Part shown: in pieces, positions 47,386-57,828 of the stretch
Layout of the letters: each line of letters starts with the position of its first letter
Numbering within the stretch: the first letter of the stretch is position 1
Assembly: GCA_963995525.1 (NCBI GenBank)
Contig: OZ023210.1
Span: 2,149,775 to 2,213,774, forward strand
Direction of reading: 5' to 3'
Source: Escarpia spicata
Lineage: Eukaryota > Annelida > Polychaeta > Sabellida > Siboglinidae
DNA length: 64,000 bases
Translations under genes and position numbers: made by a program
Notes under the pieces: generated by a model
What the model saw: only the letters and a program-made list of their open reading frames with translations
What the model was told of the DNA's origin: nothing
The model's database searches: none

Positions 47386-48649
47386 TATGGCCTCCATGCT
47401 TGTATACAATATTCTAAATGAGGCCTCACTATTGTTTTGTACAGCGGTACTATTAATTCTTTTTTCTTATACGCTATATTTCGCCTAATTAATCCAAGGA
47501 TTTGATTTCCCTTTGACGCTGCAATTCCGCACTGCTCTGAAACCTTCATATCAGCACTAATGGTTAACCCTAAGTCCTTTTCTTTTACAGTAGTACTTAG
47601 AACAGTACCCCCCATTTTATATTTTACCTCTTCATTCCCATGACCTGTGTGGAGGCATTTACATTTCCCAAAATTGAACATCATTTGCCACTTTTCAGAC
47701 CATTTGATCAACCTATCAAGATCATCTTGTAAATGCTGTCTGTCTCCATCACTTTTAATCCTTCTAAACACTTTTGTATCATCCGCAAATTTTAACACCT
47801 TGCTTGTTATATCATCGTCCAAATCGTTGATATATATTAAGAATAATATAGGTCCTAGTACTGATCCCTGTGGTACCCCACTCAATACCGATTTCCAGTT
47901 TGAAGCCTCCCCATCAACTACTACACGTTGTCTTCTGTCATTCAGCCATTTTTCTATCCAGTTTATTATACCATTTCCTATGCCATGGGCTTTTAGCTTA
48001 AGGAGTAATCTTTGATGTGGTACTTTGTCGAAAGCTTTTTGAAAATCTAAATAGATGATATCTACTGGTGATCCCTCATCTACCCACCTAGTGATGTCTT
48101 CCAAAAAACATAACATATTTGTTAAGCATGACCTCGCTTTTAAAAACCCATGTTGAGATGGGTTTATCAAGTTATGTTTAACAAGAAAATCCACCATGTG
48201 ATCTTTAATTAGTCTTTCTAATAATTTGCAAATCACTGATGTTAAACTCACTGGTCTATAGTTCTCTGACTTGTTTCTCGAACTTTTTTAAATAACGGTA
48301 TAATGTTTGCCTCTTTCCATTCTAAACGAACCACTCCCTCTTCTAATGACAAATTGAAAACTGTTGCAAGCGGTGCGCTAATTTGTTCTACAATTTCCAA
48401 TAGTAGTTTGGGCGGAATCCCGTCCACTCCAGGTGATTTATTTTCCTTCATAGCCCTTATTTTCTTAGCTACCATTTCCGAGGTTACAACTAACTGTCCT
48501 AAATAGTCTGAATCTGCCCCCTTGAATTTAGCCTCTGGTACTGGCAGTGAACTAATATATTCCCTGGTAAACACTGAACTAAAATACTCACTCATTATCC
48601 TGAACTTTCTGTTTGCTTCGAATATACGCATAAAAACTCTTACTGTCAT
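47386..48649 (-). pseudogene. LINE A reverse transcriptase, two frames and interrupted
   Basis: 48248-48649 carries the RT start (SEYFSSVFTRE, KSPGVDGIPPKLL). 47386-48251 carries the palm with AFDKVP and FADD and the thumb, ending at RPHLEYCIQAWRPY where the nested copy cuts in. The enzyme would prime on nicked DNA and copy the element RNA. Confidence 0.9.
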
Positions 48650-49790
48650 GTTTTATATTACTAGCTAATTTTTTTTCATAGCTTCTCTTTGAATTTCTAA
48701 TTTCAGCTGTAGCTTGATTAAGTGCTTCTTTATAAATGTTGTAGTCTTCATCATTTCCAGTACATCTATATGACTTCCACATCATTTGTTTATACTTAAT
48801 TTTTCTAATGGCTTCTTTCGATAAGTGTTTCTTTTTAGACCGTTTCCCTTGTTTTTTGAAAGGTACAAATTTATCGACTATGCACTTAATTTCACTATTT
48901 AAGATATTCCAGCATTCGGTTGCTGTCTTATTCTTCAGTGTCTTATTCCAGTCTATCTTTGCTAAATATTTCCTCATGTCCTTATACCTTCCTTTGTGGA
49001 AATTTCTCCTATACTGCTTTTTACTATTCCTTTCTGATTTTACTTTGATGGTAAAATGTATCTGGTTGTGATCACTACTCCCCAGTGGCTCACATATCTT
49101 GACATTGTCAACTAATTCTTTCTGTGAGGACAAAACTAAGTCTAACACATTCTCTCCCCTGGTTGGTTCTAGCACATGTTGAGAAAGGAAACTATCTTGT
49201 ACTAAAACTAAAAACTTGTGGTCCTCACTCCCCATACTCTGTAGAGATTTCCATTGTATATGCCCATGGTTAAAGTCCCCCATAATAATACAGTTCCGTT
49301 TGCTTGCTTCCCTTATAGCGTTTTGTATTTTTTCATTCTCTTCTATGCTTATGTTTGGACTTCGATAAACTAACCCAACTGTTAACGTTGAGTTTCCTGT
49401 AACTATGTTACACCAAACAGCTTCTTCGCAATCTGCTTCTCTTTCTAATTTTATTTCATAAGCCTGGATAGATTCTTTAATATATAAAATAACTCCACCT
49501 CCCTTTCTTCCTATTCTATCTTTCCTAAACATTACATATCCTGTTAGTCCCAATTCGGCATCTGATATATCAGTGGTGGCCCACGATTCGGTTATACCTA
49601 TTATGTGAGGGTCAATATCTTCTACCATAATGTTTAGTTCACTTCTTTTGTTTACTATGCTCCTTGCATTTAAACAAATGCATTTATATCCTGATTCAGA
49701 AAAGTTTTCCAGGCTGTTCTTTGCCGATTTATTTCTGCTGTCTTTATCTATGCCTCCAGTTTCAGGCTTCTCTGTGAATCCCCCCTGCGA
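48588..49790 (-). pseudogene. LINE A endonuclease (APE type)
   Basis: The open frame from 49628 is 346 codons, and the same frame extends upstream through NARSIVNKRSELNI to about 49790, so the domain is complete. It has the catalytic Glu (ITESW), Asp-Asn (GDFN) and Asp-His (SSDHN) of exonuclease-III-like nucleases, which nick the target DNA. It ends at a frameshift into the RT frame. Confidence 0.9.
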
Positions 49791-50105
49791 ATCTAGTTTA
49801 AATAGATGCAGCCTGTCCCACTGTCAACAGATTGCAGCAAGTTCTCTGAGAAAACTGCTGCCCCCTTTCCACTTAGATGTAGGCCATCTCTCATGTACAT
49901 ATCTTCCCTCCCAACAAAGTATCCCCATAAATCTACGAATCCCACCCCCTCTTCTTTACACATCTGCTCAACTAGTGCGTTGATCGCCATCCTCTTGCAG
50001 TTTCAAGAGCAAGAGCACTGTTAAACTTCAATGCAGAATTTTCACATCTTTTTCCATCAGTACTTGTTCAAATAAGTACCTAATAAGGTACTTATTAAAT
50101 ATTTT

Positions 50106-50526
50106 CTTGTGTCGAATCCGGACCCACCTCGATTTCGCTGTTATACACATTTTTTGCTTAAATTTGATACGTCAGTGACTCAAGTTTCAACCATTCAACA
50201 TCACCCCATCCATATTTATATATTACAGAAATATTGTGACTTAGTGCACTTTCGAAGCCCAAATAGCAATACAGTTTGCGCTAGTCTGCGTCGCTGCGGT
50301 TGTGCATTACGCATCTCGCGCATAAAATGAGTGATATAGCAGTCAGTGTATGTAGATGCAAACTAGGTCACTGTTTACGCCTCAAAAGTGCGCCTTGGGT
50401 GCGGTACCCCTAGGATGCCTTGGCTAGGATAGTGCTGAATGATGGAACTAATGCATGGAGGTATCAAAGTTAGGCAAAACTCAAGTTATAATGGTGAAAT
50501 CGAGGTGGGGCCGGATTCGACACAAG
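50106..50526. mobile_element. MITE with 40-bp terminal inverted repeats
   Basis: A 421-bp element starts CTTGTGTCGAATCCGGACCC and ends GGGGCCGGATTCGACACAAG. The ends pair over 40 bp with about 4 mismatches. No coding frame. No clear target duplication, so the superfamily is undetermined. Confidence 0.8.
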
Positions 50527-51574
50527 TTGCCAAAATTATACACCAAATCTAAATTGACCGAACTACCTGATCAGTAAGAATATAATGGAATAATCAATAG
50601 AACATCATGTATTTGGTCACACTCATGACATAATGATAATAATTATAATATCACATTATCAAATATTGTGAGACATTATGTAGACAAGTGCAACTAAGGA
50701 TATTGTCTGGAAACCCCCTTGGGGCTTTTGTAGAGGACCACTTGTAAGGCTACAGTACAGGTCATAACATAAGCAGAGCTGCCAAGTTGTGTGGGGAAGT
50801 ATGTGTGATATCTAGTTCCCAAAAGGACACCAGGTGACAGCACTGTGGTTTCTCCACAGGACACTGTTTGTATTAATATCTTTAAATGGCAAATATGCGT
50901 GAGATTTATAGGTTGATACTTGAGATCATGATATGGACGCCTAATGCTTGAGTTTTACGTTAAAACGTGAGACTTTGGTAGCTCTGCGTAAGACATTACA
51001 ACCACAGGTATGTCTCGTTGATTGACTCCTACTAAAGTGAACACTGCCTGGATTTTGTCAGTTGGTGCCTTTAATTTCTTTCGATCTCGCAACTCGGTAC
51101 GAGATGGTACACTGTGGACAGCATCTTGAGACACTTGACTATACTGATATAAAAGTGTGAGACGTGGTCGAGCCCACAGTCACCTATTAACCTCCATATC
51201 TCCCAATTGCATTGCCAAATCTGAAAAAAAATTGGCCAAATCTAAAAACAGAACCTATGCCTGGTCATACCACACCTAGAGTATGACAGCCATCTGGGAC
51301 CTTTACACACAAACTCACTTTAACTCAAAAGTTTTAGAGTTGGAGAGCAGGCTATGTCTGCAACAACTACAGTCGAAGAAAACCAATGGTGACACTCCCA
51401 CAAAGGAGAGCTCACATCCAATTTGTTATGCTATGTGAGGGCATTCACTGCATTATTTCCTGGCAGGATCGTCTCGGTATGCATGCCCCTTCTGAATCAT
51501 TTCAGCTGCCCTTAGTCACTAAGTTGTCACTTAGTTGAGCACAACTTCCTACCTATCCTATCTAGAAGGAGAAC

Positions 51575-51762
51575 GGCTCTAGATTTAACAAGATTGCCAA
51601 CCAGAAAATTACTCTGGATGGCAGTTGGACAAGGAAGCCTTTTGGCTTATCGAGAGTCCAATACTTTTTATCTACATGTATCCCGCCTTTTTAAGGTGTG
51701 TGTCGATTTTATTTTTAAACATATTCACGCTACTAGCACCAACACAATCAGGAGATAATATG
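51575..51762 (-). mobile_element. LINE A 3' end fragment
   Basis: About 188 bases nearly identical to 46150-46335: TTTAACAAG terminus, hairpin GCCAACCAGA / TCTGGATGGC (one arm decayed), the GCTTATCGAGAG stretch and the start of the C-terminal codons. Confidence 0.88.
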
Positions 51763-51968
51763 TAGAGCATATCAAAAGTATGTAAATAAATAACTCAAAA
51801 TAATGGTCATTGTGTATGGTGGTGTCATCTGGTGAGTTGACTGCCACTCAGTTGTAGCAGAAAGGCCCTCCAGTAAAGCAGTGGATTTAAAAAAAAACAA
51901 GTAAAAAAACTCTAAATAATGATAATTATGTTTTCTTAAATGCATCGCCAATTGGTAGACCAGAAAAC

Positions 51969-53190
51969 AATGGTTCAAGGAAGGAAATGAAGATAGAATG
52001 AGGTGAGTGGACCTTGGCACCTGGGAGGAGATAAACTTACAATGGTCCAAGGAAGGAAATGAAGATAAAATTAGGTGAGTGGACCTTGGCAGGAAGTGAA
52101 GATAGAATGAGATGAGTGGACCTTGGCACCTGGGAGGAGATACTTACAATGGTCCAAGGAAGGAAATAAAGATAGAATGAGATGAGTGGACCTTGGCACC
52201 TGGGAGGAGATACACTTACAATGGTCCAAGGAAGGAAATTAAGATAGAATGAGATGAGTGGACCTTGGCACCTGGGAGGAGATAAACTTACAATGGTCCA
52301 AGGAAGGAAATGAAGATAGAATGAGATGAGTGGACCTTGGCACCTGGGAGGAGATACACTTACAGTGGTCCAAGGAAGGAAATGAAGATAGAATGAGGTG
52401 AGTGGACCTTGGCACCTGGGAGGAGATGCACTTACAATGGTCCAAGGAAAGAAGTGAAGATAGAATGAGATGAGTGGACCTTAGCACCTGGAAGGAGATA
52501 CACTTACAATGGTCCAAGGAAGGAAATTAAGATAAAATGAGGTGAGTGGACCTTGGCAGGAAGTGAAGATAGAATTAGATGAGTGGACCTTGGCACCTGG
52601 GAGGAGATACTTACAATGGTCCAAGGAAGGAAATGAAGATAGAATGAGATGAGTGGACCTTGGCACCTGGGAGGAGATACACTTACAATGGTCCAAGGAA
52701 GGAAATTAAGATAGAATGAGATGAGTGGACCTTGGCACCTGGGAGGAGATAAACTTACAATGGTCCAAGGAAGGAAATGAAGATAGAATGAGATGAGTAG
52801 ACCTTGGCACCTGGGAGGAGATACACTTACAATGGTCCAAGGAAGGAAGTGAAGATAGAATGAGATGAGTGAACCTTGGCACCTGGGAGGAGATACACTT
52901 ACAATGGTCCAAGGAAAGAAGTGAAGATAGAATGAGATGAGTGGACCTTGGCACCTGGGAGGAGATAAACTTACAATGGTCCAAGGAAGGAAATTAAGAT
53001 AGAATGAGATGAGTGGACCTTGGCACCTGGGAGGAGATAAACTTACAATGGTCCAAGGAAGGAAATTAAGATAGAATGAGATGAGTGGACTTTGGCACCT
53101 GGGAGGAGATACACTTACAATGGTCCAAGGAAGGAAATTAAGATAGAATGAGGTGAGTGGACCTTGGCACCTGGGAGGAGATACACTTAC
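51969..53190. repeat. 72-bp minisatellite, about 17 copies
   Basis: Unit ACAATGGTCCAAGGAAGGAA...GAGGAGATACACTT. Some units are shortened by internal deletion (52090, 52556). Because 72 is a multiple of three, the minus strand stays open over long stretches. Confidence 0.95.
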
Positions 53191-53861
53191 ATCACACAAG
53201 AGGGAAGAGGTATTAATACACAGGTTCCCCAAAAAGCTCTCAATATAGGTTGGCAGAGCCACACACCCAAGGACCTATGAGGTAGTGTATGAGAACTATC
53301 CCAAAGTCTCAGTAAAAATATGTGAATCAAAACTGATCTATCATCAGGACATTACTACCATCACAAAGAAGAAATTGTAGAAAACATCACATTCTGGGAA
53401 CCAAGATTTGGAATGCCATGATGATTGATGAAGATACAGGACATTCATACGACTCCTTAAAGAGGAGTATGTAGCTGAAATGCAAGCAACTAAGGAGAGG
53501 TCTGGGTAAATGATTACGTGATAGAGAGAAGAGAAGAGGAATGAGTCGGCATGGAACGAGTCGGCCGCAGCTGTCATGATGATGATGGTGATACAGTTTG
53601 AAGCTTTTATACTATCAATTATTTCTCACCTGAAATTACACACTTAGTGTCAACTTTCCTCCATATAGTGATCACTGCTTTCTTACACACCAAGTTTTGT
53701 AAGTGTGAAATATCCTCATCTGATGACTGACACTATAGCTAAACTCATAAGTTTATCTTGGTAAGTCACAGCATATGAATTGTTCAGTGATTGCTACAGT
53801 AATATACATACATCTGTTTATGATGGGAACTGTTGTGGAATGTCTTTGTTATGACTTGCAG

Positions 53862-53950
53862 CTTGGTGTGTCGAGTGTGGACGACCTGAGTCAAGTCCTC
53901 AACAGTCGAGAAGAACAACAAGAGAAAGAGGCGAAGAAGAAGGAGATCAG
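53862..53950 (+). CDS. METTL14: METTL14 exon 2
   Basis: Acceptor ATGACTTGCAG, 89 bases, donor GTGATT. It encodes LGVSSVDDLSQVLNSREEQQ and a Glu/Lys-rich end (EKEAKKKEI). The LG.....VLNS.EEQ pattern matches the second N-terminal segment of METTL14. It starts in phase 0 and ends in phase 2. Confidence 0.9.
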
Positions 53951-54223
53951 GTGATTAACTTGAACTGAGCTATCATATGTATGTATGTATATATCACACT
54001 GTAACTAGGTATGTATCCTTTTGTTCTATCTTTTTGTTATGCTACTAATAGATGCTTTATAGCTCGGGTATCAAACTTTCAGCAATTCTTCGACGACTCC
54101 AGGAATGATCACATTGACATTAAATAACATATTTATGTAAACATACTCTGTGTATATCAATCCCCTATGTACCAATGTCACCACTAATTAATGAGGATAA
54201 TTGAGTCTTTCATGACCTCGCAG

Positions 54224-54317
54224 TGACCTGACTGAACCTCCTGAGGCAAAGAGACGGACTTCGCGGGAAGATGGAGAGAAGAGGAAGAGTCGCAGCGACA
54301 CAAGTGGATCACGCAGG
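54224..54317 (+). CDS. METTL14: METTL14 exon 3
   Basis: Acceptor CCTCGCAG, 94 bases, donor GTGAGA. It encodes DLTEPPEAKRRTSREDGEKR then KSRSDTSGSRR, a basic disordered segment; AKRR fits a nuclear localisation signal. This is the least conserved part of the family, so the assignment depends on frame and position. Confidence 0.82.
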
Positions 54318-54883
54318 GTGAGACACCACCAGGGCTTTTTTAGTTGCCATCACCGGCAATCATGGCCGTCCACATTCCACACTTGTGTGCGCCTTTGCGA
54401 CTGTTCTATTATGGTCCTTCGAAACCAGATGGCCTCACAGTCGAGAACTCTGCATCTTTCCTCTTGACTTCCCACTGTCACAAATGTTCTGACTTTCTCT
54501 TTTTCTTGTCCTACAAATCCTGCTGGTTGTTTCCTGACTTTGCTCACAATGTTTCTTTTAGTATCTGCTGTTGTATGAATGTCTTCATTACTTTTCTGTC
54601 TATGACACTCTGCGTGCCTGTTATCCTGGTGCTTGATTTGTAGTACCCCACAGAAAGTACCTACAGCAGGACCTGTCTTGGGTGACCACTCGTTTTGGTC
54701 GACCACAATCCAACGATAATGGACCTCAAATTAGTGACCACCTGCCTAACACAGCCATCAGCCACATAAACCTGTCACACTGTCTCTACTTTACGTTATG
54801 AACTTATGAGTGACCAGAACATGTCATAACCTAAAGAGAGCATCGCTAATCATCATCATTATAAACCTGCAACCTGTCCAGAG

Positions 54884-54990
54884 AGACCACCTGTCTTGAG
54901 TGACCATCTATCTTGAGGGACCACCTGTCTTGAGAGACCACCTGTCTTGAGAGATGACCTATCTCTCAAGACCGTCTGTCTTGAGGGACC
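54884..54990. repeat. 17-bp tandem repeat in intron 3
   Basis: About six units of GACCACCTGTCTTGAGA with substitutions. Loose related copies occur near 54670-54710. Confidence 0.85.
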
Positions 54991-55105
54991 ATTTCGGTTC
55001 TATCGTACTAGCGCCATGTCACTGATCACTGTAGTTTCATGCTTGTCCACATTTAAGTGCTGCTTGTTACAAAATGAGATAATTATTATATTGTCTATGT
55101 GTGTC

Positions 55106-56795
55106 TGTGTGTGTTGTAGTATTCCAAGGATCATGATGATGTGTTGTGTGTGTTGTAGTATTCCAAGGATCATGATGATGTGTTGTGTGTGTTGTAGTAT
55201 TCCAAGGATCATGATGATGTGTTGTGTGTCTTGTAGTATTCCAAGAATCATGATGATGTGTTGTGTGTGTTGTAGTATTCCAAGGATCATGATGATGTGC
55301 TGTGTGTCTTGTAATATTCCAAGAATCATGACGATGTGTTGTGTGTCTTGTAGTATTCCAAGGATCATGATGATGTATTGTGTGTCTTGTAGTATTCCAA
55401 GAATCATGATGATGTGTTGTGTGTGTTGTAGTATTCCAAGGATCATGATGTGCTGTGTGTCTTGTAATATTCCAAGAATCATGACGATGTGTTGTGTGTC
55501 TTGTAGTATTCCAAGGATCATGATGATGTGTTGTGTGTGTTGTAGTATTCCAAGGATAATGATGATGTGCTGTGTGTGTTGTAGTATTCCAAGGATCATG
55601 ATGATGTGTTGTGTGTGTTGTAGTATTCCAAGGATCATGATGATGTGTTGTGTGTCTTGTAGTATTCCAATAATCATGATGATGTGTTGTGTGTGTTGTA
55701 GTATTCCAAGGATCATGATGATGTGCTGTGTGTCTTGTAATATTCCAAGAATCATGATGATGTGCTGTGTGTCTTGTAGTATTCCAAGGATCATGATGAT
55801 GTGTTGTGTGTCTTGTAGTATTCCAAGGATCATGATGATGTGTTGTGTGTCTTGTAGTATTCCAAGGATCATGATGATGTGTGGTGTATCTTGTAGTATT
55901 CCAAGGATCATGATGATGTGCTGCATGTGTTGTAGTATTCCAAGGATCATGATGATGTGCTGTGTGTGTGTTGTAGTATTCCAAGGATCATGATGATATG
56001 CTGTGTATGTTGTAGTATTCCAAGGATCGTGATGATGTGCTGTGTATGTTGTAGTATTCCAAGGATCATGATGATGTGTTGTGTGTCTTGTAGTATTCCA
56101 AGGATCATGATGATATGCTGTGTATGTTGTAGTATTCCAAGGATCGTGATGATGTGCTGTGTATGTTGTAGTATTCCAAGGATCGTGATGATGTGCTGCG
56201 TGTGTTGTAGTATTCCAAGGATAGTGATGATGTGTTGTGTGTGTTGTAGTATTCCAAGGATCATGATGATGTGTTGTGTGTCTTGTAGTATTCCAAGGAT
56301 CCTGATGATGTGCTGTGTATGTTGTGGTATTCCAAGAATCATGATGATGTGTTGTGTGTGTTGTAGTATTCCAAGGATTATGATGATGTGTTGTGTGTCT
56401 TGTAGTATTCCAAGGATCCTGATGATGTGCTGTGTATGTTGTGGTATTCCAAGAATCATGATGATGTGTTGTGTGTGTTGTAGTATTCCAAGGATCATGA
56501 TGATGTGTTGTGTGTCTTATAGTATTCCAAGGATCATGATGATGTGTTGTGTATGTTGTGGTATTCCAAGAATCATGATGATGTGTTGTGTGTCTTGTAG
56601 TATTCCAAGGATCATGATGATGTGTTGTGTGTCTTGTAGTATTCCAAGGATCATGATGATGTGCTGTGTATGTTGTAGTAATCCAAGGATCATGAAGATG
56701 TGCTGCGTGTGTTGTAGTATTCCAAGGATCATGATGATGTGCTGCGTGTGTTGTAGTATTCCAAGGATCATGATGATGTGCTGTGTATGTTGTAG
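55106..56795 (+). repeat. 39-bp splice-acceptor minisatellite, 43 copies
   Basis: The unit TATTCCAAGGATCATGATGA...TGTGTGTTGTAG is repeated 43 times from 55120 to 56795. One unit lacks 3 bases and one has 2 extra, which gives the exact span of 1676. The last TGTTGTAG is the real acceptor of METTL14 exon 4, and exon 4 starts with the unit's own first bases TATTCCAAGGA. About six units lost the AG (TGTAATATT or TGTGGTATT). Confidence 0.95.
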
Positions 56796-56864
56796 TATTC
56801 CAAGGACCGAGAGGGGGACCAGGATGAAGAGGAAGTCTACACTGACTCGAGTGCATTCCTCAAG
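56796..56864 (+). CDS. METTL14: METTL14 exon 4
   Basis: 69 bases, 23 codons, phase 0 at both ends: YSKDREGDQDEEEVYTDSSA then FLK. The acidic run and Y-x-D-S-S-x-F-L-K match METTL14 just before its conserved core. The acceptor is the last TAG of the 39-bp array. The donor is weak (AAG/GTTCAT). Confidence 0.9.
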
Positions 56865-57740
56865 GTTCATACGTCTTCCTTCTCTCTAAAGTATTCTTTC
56901 TTACTCAACTTCTCCGGTCAGCAACAAACTCAAGTAAAACGATATATAACGTTTGCAACTCTTGCGGCATCTGGTGACTAATCGTTGAAGTTCGGTTGTG
57001 GGCTACAGGTGTATTTTCATCAAAAATCAGTATAGACAGTAGAGCATCTCGTAAAAGCTAATAGTTTTGGCATTAAAAATATAATCTCTGACTGGACATC
57101 AACAGGATCTTATAGAATACTTACATTTTGGTGAGTTTATTTATGATTTGGCATGTTAAAACAATGTACTTTAGGGTTTTTGCAATGGTTTCTATAGGCT
57201 CTCAACACAATGTTATTACACACTATCCACAACACATATGACATGTAGTGACTAACGGTTGAACTACAGTTGTGGGTCGGTGTCCTGGTAAAAAAAAGTA
57301 AAAAGGTAAGTTCTTATATAGCGCAGTATCCAGTCCTCAGGACTGCTCAAAGCGCTTTACACTTTACTCCCTGGCAGACCTGTTCAATCGAACACCATCT
57401 CGACTTCTCTGGGAAGCATCCAGCCACGCTGCAATTAATGCGCGAAGACTGTTCGTACACAAATATCCACCACTGTCTATAGCCAGGTACTCATTCATAC
57501 AGCTGAGTGAACTGGAGCAACATATAGTGAACGAACTTGCCCAAGGTTCGACACCGCCGCACAGGATTCGAACCCAGATTCTCTTGGTAGAAAGTCCGAA
57601 GCTCTAGCCACTGCACCACCAGATATTGTGTACTGTTTTCGTATTTTACATTCCATTTTTTTTAGTCTAGTTGTGAAGAGTTATGAGAATTTGTCCATAT
57701 GTAGCAGACGTTAGCAATACATATTTTGTGATTTGTGCAG
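56865..57740 (+). other. METTL14: METTL14 intron 4
   Basis: 876 bases between a weak GTTCAT donor and a TTTGTGCAG acceptor. It contains the SINE at 57295-57625; the rest is AT-rich and featureless. Confidence 0.8.
57295..57625 (-). mobile_element. tRNA-headed SINE
   Basis: On the minus strand it starts with a tRNA-like head: TGGCTAGAGC near the A-box and GGTTCGAATCC as a canonical B-box of RNA polymerase III. The body contains CTATAGACAGTGG, TTAATTGCAGCGTGG and AAAGCGCTTTGAGCAG, and it ends CTATATAAGAAC. A second copy is at 13295-13545. Confidence 0.82.
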
Positions 57741-57828
57741 GGCACACAGAGCGCTAATCCCCACAACGACTACTGTCAGAACTTTGTAGACACGGGTGAG
57801 AGGCCACAGAACTACATACGGGACGTGG
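57741..57828 (+). CDS. METTL14: METTL14 exon 5
   Basis: 88 bases: [20 protein letters not shown] then RPQNYIRDV, the most conserved signature of METTL14, just before the methyltransferase domain. Acceptor TTTGTGCAG, donor GTGAGT (57829), phase 1 at the end. The exonic codons for DTGE read GACACGGGTGAG, identical to part of the 31-bp repeat that follows the exon and themselves similar to a 5' splice site. Confidence 0.95.

Larger units (their letters stand above)
47386..50025 (-). mobile_element. LINE A host copy, main part (esterase end, endonuclease, RT)
   Basis: Minus strand. ORF1 end at 49793-49990: VDLWGYF and RDGLHLSGKGAAVFSENL, the catalytic Asp/His block of SGNH-type esterases found in ORF1 of CR1/L2-like LINEs. 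Then the endonuclease (CLNARSIVNKRSELNI, ITESWA, VGLVYRSPN, IMGDFNHG, SSDHNQI) and RT ([58 protein letters not shown]). Two frameshifts, near 48600 and 48250. ORF1's front is missing, so the copy is 5'-truncated near 50025. Confidence 0.92.
46052..53861 (+). other. METTL14: METTL14 intron 1 (7.8 kb)
   Basis: GT donor at 46052, TTGCAG acceptor ending 53861. It is filled with LINE family A copies, a TIR element and a 72-bp minisatellite. 50530-51574 and 53191-53861 show no feature. Confidence 0.85.

Noticed and set aside
52239..53262. Minus-strand frames with 24-residue repeats (DHCKCISSQVPRSTHLILSS)
   Set aside because: Translated 72-bp minisatellite.
54344..54706. Open frames on both strands in intron 3
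   Set aside because: No family match; they lie between well-supported exons 3 and 4 of METTL14.
55000..56856. 618-codon minus-strand frame rich in His, Thr, Asp and Ile-Met-Ile
   Set aside because: It is the antisense reading of the 39-bp minisatellite; 39 is a multiple of three, so the frame stays open.
54947..56889. Two long plus-strand frames with repeated SIPRIMMMCCVCC
   Set aside because: Translated 39-bp units in a frame other than that of exon 4; no gene signals.
57340..57625. Functional tRNA gene near 57600
   Set aside because: A B-box is present, but no cloverleaf can be drawn; it is the head of a SINE.
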